Positions 59,612 to 64,000 of a stretch of 64,000 bases of DNA are shown piece by piece. The notes beneath the pieces are model-generated. The model was not told the DNA's origin, did no database searches, and saw only the letters and a list, made by a program, of their open reading frames with translations. The stretch's first letter is position 1. Every line of letters starts with the position of its first letter. The stretch covers positions 1,612,001-1,676,000 of the forward strand of contig JAALGZ010000001.1 of the NCBI GenBank assembly GCA_015227615.1, given 5' to 3'. This DNA comes from Labyrinthula sp. Ha (lineage: Eukaryota > Sar > Bigyra > Labyrinthulida > Labyrinthulaceae). The position numbers were made by a program, and so were the translations under genes.

Positions 59612-62600
59612 TGCTTGTAATTTTCTTCTCTTTTTTTTCTTCTTCTTTTAATTTTCTTCTTCTAACTTATTGAAGATAAGCCCTACCATCTTCAAATATT
59701 GGTCTCTGGTGGTAGGTTTTGTCATAATGTCCGCTGGGTTGGATAATCCAGGGATATGTTGTAAGGTCCATTTGGTTTCTTCTAAAACTTGTCTCGAAAA
59801 TAAATAACGTAGACGTACGTGTCTTGAATTTTGAGAACATTTTTGCCTTCCAAAATATTTTTAGTTCCTAAGTTGTCGATGAATGTTTCAACCTTCAAGT
59901 TTTTTCTTTCAAAGAATTTAATTATGTTTGCAACCCATATTGTATTCGACAATCCGCGGCTGTATCCCACTAATTCAGCTTCGCTACTTGACTTCGCTAT
60001 GGTATTTTGTTTCTTTGTTTTCCATAAAATAGGTGAGTTGTTCCAAAATAATATGAATCCACCAACGCAACTCGAATCTCCTATTACATTTTTCCATGAG
60101 CTGTCGGTGTACAACTTTAACTCGTTCTTTTCTGTTCGTTTTTCATATTTAATGGGTAAATTCGAGCTCGAAAGTAGGTATTTGACTATTCTTTTCGCCA
60201 TTCTTAAGTGTTCTATCGTTGGACTTTGAGCAAATATGCTCAAACGGTTCACGATGAACGATATATCAGGTCTAACTGTCCTACAAATATATAAAAGTGT
60301 CTCGATTATGCTCTGCAACAACGTACTCTGAATAAATTGACTACCTTTTGTTGGATAAAGACCCGGTTGGTGAGGTGTCTGTACCGGGTTGCTCTCTTGG
60401 AGTTCGTAACCCCTCGCAACCTCAACTATGTATTTCTGAATACACAGTTTCATGTTTTTGTTCGTATTAGTGATTTCAAATCCTACGAACTTCGAAATTT
60501 GATTGGTTGATTTTATCGCGTAAGCTTTCGAGATTTTCTTCAATAGGGCATTACCATCATCTAAGTTTTGACTGAAATCAACAAATCATCAACATATGAA
60601 ATAATGAATCCAAGTGTTTCTCCATCTTTCTTCCACCTGTAAAGTGACTTTTCTACCAGGCAGGATATTACTCCGATAGATTCTAGTGTGTTGTGAAGTT
60701 CTTGGAACCACGCTCTTGAGCTTTCTTTGAGCCCGTACACTGCTTTCGATGTTGACCAAACGTAACTCTTTCTTTCCTTGTAATATTTCATAGGGAGTTG
60801 AAGATAAGTGGTAAATGGAAGCTCTGCGTTCAAGAACGTATTTGCCACGTCCAGTTGTAGAATATGATGGTTCAAGTGTGCTGCATTAGCTATGAACAAG
60901 CGGATGGCTTCGAAGGTGCTAACAGGGTCATATGTGGGAGTTCTAGCGTCCATCATCTTCCCGTCTGCAGCCATGCGTACCTTGTATATAGTTTTCTTCT
61001 CTATACTATCATATTTTTTGGAGAATAACTCGACAAGGCGGTATATTTTTGCTCCGTGTGGTATTTTTGTCCTTGTGGATCCTCTTGCAGTTTGCTACTG
61101 ATACAAATTTGTTGACCTCTTTCATATACGCAGCTTCCCATTGATCTCTCTCTGTTGAGTTCAGAGCTTTAAAATACGACGACGGAACTGTATTTGCTTT
61201 TACCTGGTTCACTTTGAATATGTCCACTGGATCCATATTTAGCTGCTTGATCTTTTCTGCTTTCACGAAGTTGGAGGTTATTCCAGGTTGGAATCTAGTT
61301 GGTTTCTTCGTTTTTCTAGAGGTTCTTCTTAGGTAACGCTCGTCCCAACTTTCAGGAGACTCGCTACTTGGCTCGTTGCGGGTGTCCTTGAACTGCTGCC
61401 TTACTGACCTTTTACTCTTAGTTTGAGTTCTTACACCAAGTTGCATCCGTTTTTTTATTGCATAAGAGTTGTTTTTTTACCTGATGTTACGAGTCGATAT
61501 TATTTTTGTGGATACATTATCAATAATATATGCTTCTCCAGATTCTGGAGAGTGACCTAGGTATTTTCCTGGGTTCCCTCTTGCTGTCAACTTATGTGGA
61601 TTTTTATTTTTCATATAGTAGATGTCCTGGCCAAAGATATATTCGTATTTAAAGTGGTTTTGGTTATGAAAAACGAGTTCAATGGGAGGTTTACTTAATG
61701 AACCTATGACTAACTTATTTAACAAGTGTACAGCATGAGGTGCTGCATAGTCCCAATATTTGAGGGGCAAGTTAGAGTCATTCAAAAGTGATCTTGTCAT
61801 AACTATCACTGTTCTGTTGGACCTTTCAGCCGTACCATTAGCTTCTGGTAAATATTTTGGCGAAAAGCGCAATGTTATTCCATTGTTTTTAAGATATGAT
61901 CTAAAATTCTTATTATCAAATTCGTTTCCTTGGTCGCTGTAAAAGGTTTTTATTTTAAAGGCACTTCTTTTTTCAATATTTTTTAGAATCTCTATCAGTA
62001 AATTCGTTGCCTCTTTGATACGATGAAATGTTTTAATAAACCTACACTTCGAGAAAGCACAAGTTACAAGTACAAAACCCACTTTAGCAGTTTTGGATCG
62101 CTTAAGTTTGACCGTATCCGCATAGAGTATGTCAAGAGGTCTTGTTGGATTGTAAGTTTTGGTTTTGAATAATGGATTTCTTGTTTGCTTCGTTCTTGAG
62201 CAAACTTCACAGAACCAGTTATTGGGTATATTCACGATTGGCAACTTGTATTGTTTCAATGTCTTTAAAAGCGACTCTTTAGAACAATGGCCAAAGAGTC
62301 TGTGCCAGTTTTCTAACTCTTGAATACTATTTGTACTTATATTTCCTTCTAGTATTTGATATAATCTATTTTTTCTGAAAGCTAAAAATGCTTCTTTATT
62401 TCCCTTTTTGATAATAAATTTTTCGTCTTTAAATTCCACTATATATCCTTGGTCTATTAATTGTGTAATAGATAATAGTGCAGTTTTGCTCTCTGTTTTA
62501 AGTATATATACGTTTTTAACAGTCACTGGTCTATTTTTATGGTTAATAATGGTTAAATCTTCTACTTTGTTAATTTTTGTGCTACTATTTATAGTTTTTC

Positions 62601-63701
62601 CAAGTTGTTCAGGGATATTTCTAATATTATGCATATTCTGTTCGTAATGATGCGATACTACGTGAGCACTCGCACCGGAATCTAGTAATACGCCATTGTC
62701 ATTCAATGAAACGTTATGAAAAGAAACCACATTAGTTGAAAAGTTGTATCTTGAATTCTGCGATACTGTGCTGCGTGATTCGGAATACTCCGTTCTCGTA
62801 TCATCTTGGGCCTGTGAGGATGTGTCTTGAAAGGTACTTGTATGAATTTTCTCTTTCTGTTTAGATCTACACCTTGAATGATGATGTCCTTCCCTTTTAC
62901 AAGAAGCACAGATTTGTTTTCTACATTCAATGGCCGAATGATTATTCATTCTACATCTTGGGCACCATTTTTTCTTCTTGGCCATAAATTGCTTATTTTT
63001 ATTGTTGTTGGAAGTCTTTTTACGGTCCTGTTCCTCCGCTAAAATCAGCAACTTTCTAAATAAAACCTCATATGTATGGGTATCTGGACTGATTTCTCTT
63101 GCTACTTTCAAAGTTAAAACCTCCGGATGTGGCACTATTTTTAGAAGTTTGGATATTTGTTTTTTGATAGATATTACGCCACCGATCCTTAAATACCTCT
63201 TGAGGTTCCTGTCGTAATCCAAGACCTTATCTTCAAGGGATGTTCCTGATGGTTGATCTATTGACTCTAAGAGCTTTTCCATCTCCTCCTCTGGCCTCCT
63301 CTCATATAAAGACGCTAGTTTATTCCATATTTCCAGTGTTGTCTCTAGATCTGAGACGCGCTCTAGGAGATCGTCCGAGAGGTGAACGTAAATGAGGTAT
63401 TTAGCTTCACCTTCTCGGGCGTATCTTGCTCGAGTTGCCGAACTGGGCCCTCCAGTCTGAGATGTGCTGGGATTAGAATTGTCATTATTAGTTGAAGTAC
63501 TCGAGTTAGAAAATAAAGAACTTGTAGCTGGTGCAGTTGGATCTATGAGGCCCCAAAGTCCTTTAAACTGAAGGAGGGCTTTCATCTTCAACTTCCAAGA
63601 AACGTACTGTTCTTTCTTATCAAGTTTCCAGTTGTCGTGGGAGTTCATTCTCTTGTATTTATTTCTTAAGTGTGTCAAAAAGTTGGTTTCGGCTGTTAAC
63701 C

Positions 63702-63860
63702 TGTTGTTTTGTATTTTGGTGGTTGCTCTGAATACGTTAAGACTTAATATGAAAAAGTGTATGACTATTTCACTAAACGGTATCAACTGTATTTAAGATA
63801 TGTAACTATATTTATATTGTATTCTGTAATATGTATGTAATAGCATATTTATATTTAATA
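63702..63860 (-). repeat. 5' LTR of copia element Z
   Basis: It is 159 bp and the partner of 59453-59611. The sequence just inside it on the minus strand, GGTTAACAGCCGAAACC, is the place where a primer-binding site is expected. Confidence 0.95.
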
Positions 63861-63888
63861 AACTCATTTGAGTATCGATATTTTTTCC

Positions 63889-63904
63889 TCAAACGGCAGC
63901 CCTA
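63889..63904. repeat. hAT terminal inverted repeat, right
   Basis: TCAAACGGCAGCCCTA is the exact inverse of the left end and is followed by the ATCCATGC duplication at 63905-63912. Only 39 bp of hAT sequence (63866-63904) separate it from the copia duplication. Confidence 0.95.
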
Positions 63905-64000
63905 ATCCATGCATATCTTGGCTTCTAGTTTTCGATATTGCATTACCATGCCTGTTTAGGGATCTTGAAATGAAAAAGAAAAGAACTTCTTCAGACATCT

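Larger units (their letters stand above)
59453..63860 (-). mobile_element. Ty1/copia retrotransposon Z, young, nested in the hAT element
   Basis: This 4.4 kb element has 159-bp LTRs and a 5-bp duplication (AACTC). Read on the minus strand, the parts are Gag (start near 63.65 kb, MNSHDNWKLDKKEQY) with two zinc knuckles of CX2CX4HX4C type near 62.9 kb (CPRCRMNNHSAIEC and CASCKREGHHHSRC); protease LLDSGASAHVV near 62.68 kb; integrase with its HHCC finger near 62.25 kb and D,D,E core (YADTVK, SDQGNEFD and NGTAERSNR) at about 61.8-62.15 kb; RT with ISYVDDLLISV near 60.6 kb; RNase H with LYTDSSWKN near 60.1 kb and KSSSEAELVGYS near 59.98 kb. A purine-rich tract precedes the 3' LTR. The order PR-IN-RT-RH is Ty1/copia. 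It is broken, with about three interruptions, but is otherwise nearly complete and recent. Confidence 0.95.
52236..63904 (+). mobile_element. hAT DNA transposon, 11.67 kb including a nested copia element
   Basis: The ends are perfect 16-bp inverted repeats TAGGGCTGCCGTTTGA, flanked by an exact 8-bp duplication (ATCCATGC). Inside the ends a longer imperfect inverted repeat reaches about 150 bp; for example CATATGGCCAAACCT at about 59.34 kb recurs inverted near 52.37 kb, with many TTTGAG/CTCAAA motifs that look like subterminal transposase-binding repeats. A BED-finger hAT transposase lies at 56.59-58.74 kb. A young Ty1/copia element sits 39-44 bp from the right end. Without that insertion the element is about 7.26 kb, long for hAT; the 4.3 kb left arm is mostly noncoding. 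The transposase has one in-frame stop, so the copy is probably inactive, though its ends look fresh. Confidence 0.95.

Overview
This 64 kb window comes from the nuclear genome of an AT-rich eukaryote. Four long open frames look like host genes, and all four are uninterrupted by introns. IFT52 is a core intraflagellar transport protein, so the organism (or a recent ancestor) builds cilia or flagella. HMG-CoA lyase with a basic leader points to mitochondrial leucine/ketone metabolism. TAA, TAG and TGA all end host genes, so the standard code fits. I cannot place the species; a small-genome protist or zoosporic lineage with few introns is an inference only.

Layout. 1-4.46 kb: the 5' part of a Ty3/gypsy-like LTR retrotransposon on the minus strand, cut by the window edge. 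4.6-8.2 kb: a compact host cluster, HMG-CoA lyase (+), IFT52 (+, 85 bp later) and a SANT/Myb-domain protein (-). 8.2-21.8 kb: a gene-poor AT-rich stretch with one doubtful small ORF. 21.86-22.88 kb: an unrecognised 340-residue protein ending in a UVR-like motif. 23.67-38.05 kb: two Ty3/gypsy-like elements in tandem, sharing the middle LTR (LTR-internal-LTR-internal-LTR), nearly identical to each other and broken in the same way. 38-41.7 kb: gene-poor, with a small inverted-repeat element. 41.7-52.2 kb: a graveyard of Ty1/copia relics, including one old element (Y) inserted into another (X) between its reverse transcriptase and RNase H. 52.236-63.904 kb: a hAT DNA transposon bounded by a perfect 16-bp inverted repeat and an 8-bp target duplication. 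It carries a BED-finger transposase and is itself split near its right end by a young Ty1/copia element with 159-bp LTRs.

The most unusual signal is in the tandem Ty3/gypsy pair. Downstream of the integrase GPY/F-like region, where some relatives carry an envelope gene, both copies carry an accessory region whose last part reads clearly as an MT-A70 (METTL3-like) N6-adenine methyltransferase, with a DPPY motif and the conserved C-terminal S-x-KP block. An RNA/DNA adenine methyltransferase taken up by an LTR retrotransposon is, as far as I know, not a described arrangement. Cytosine methyltransferases in retrotransposons and methyltransferase-like domains in DIRS elements are the nearest precedents I recall. 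These copies are fossils, and the window gives no evidence of activity.
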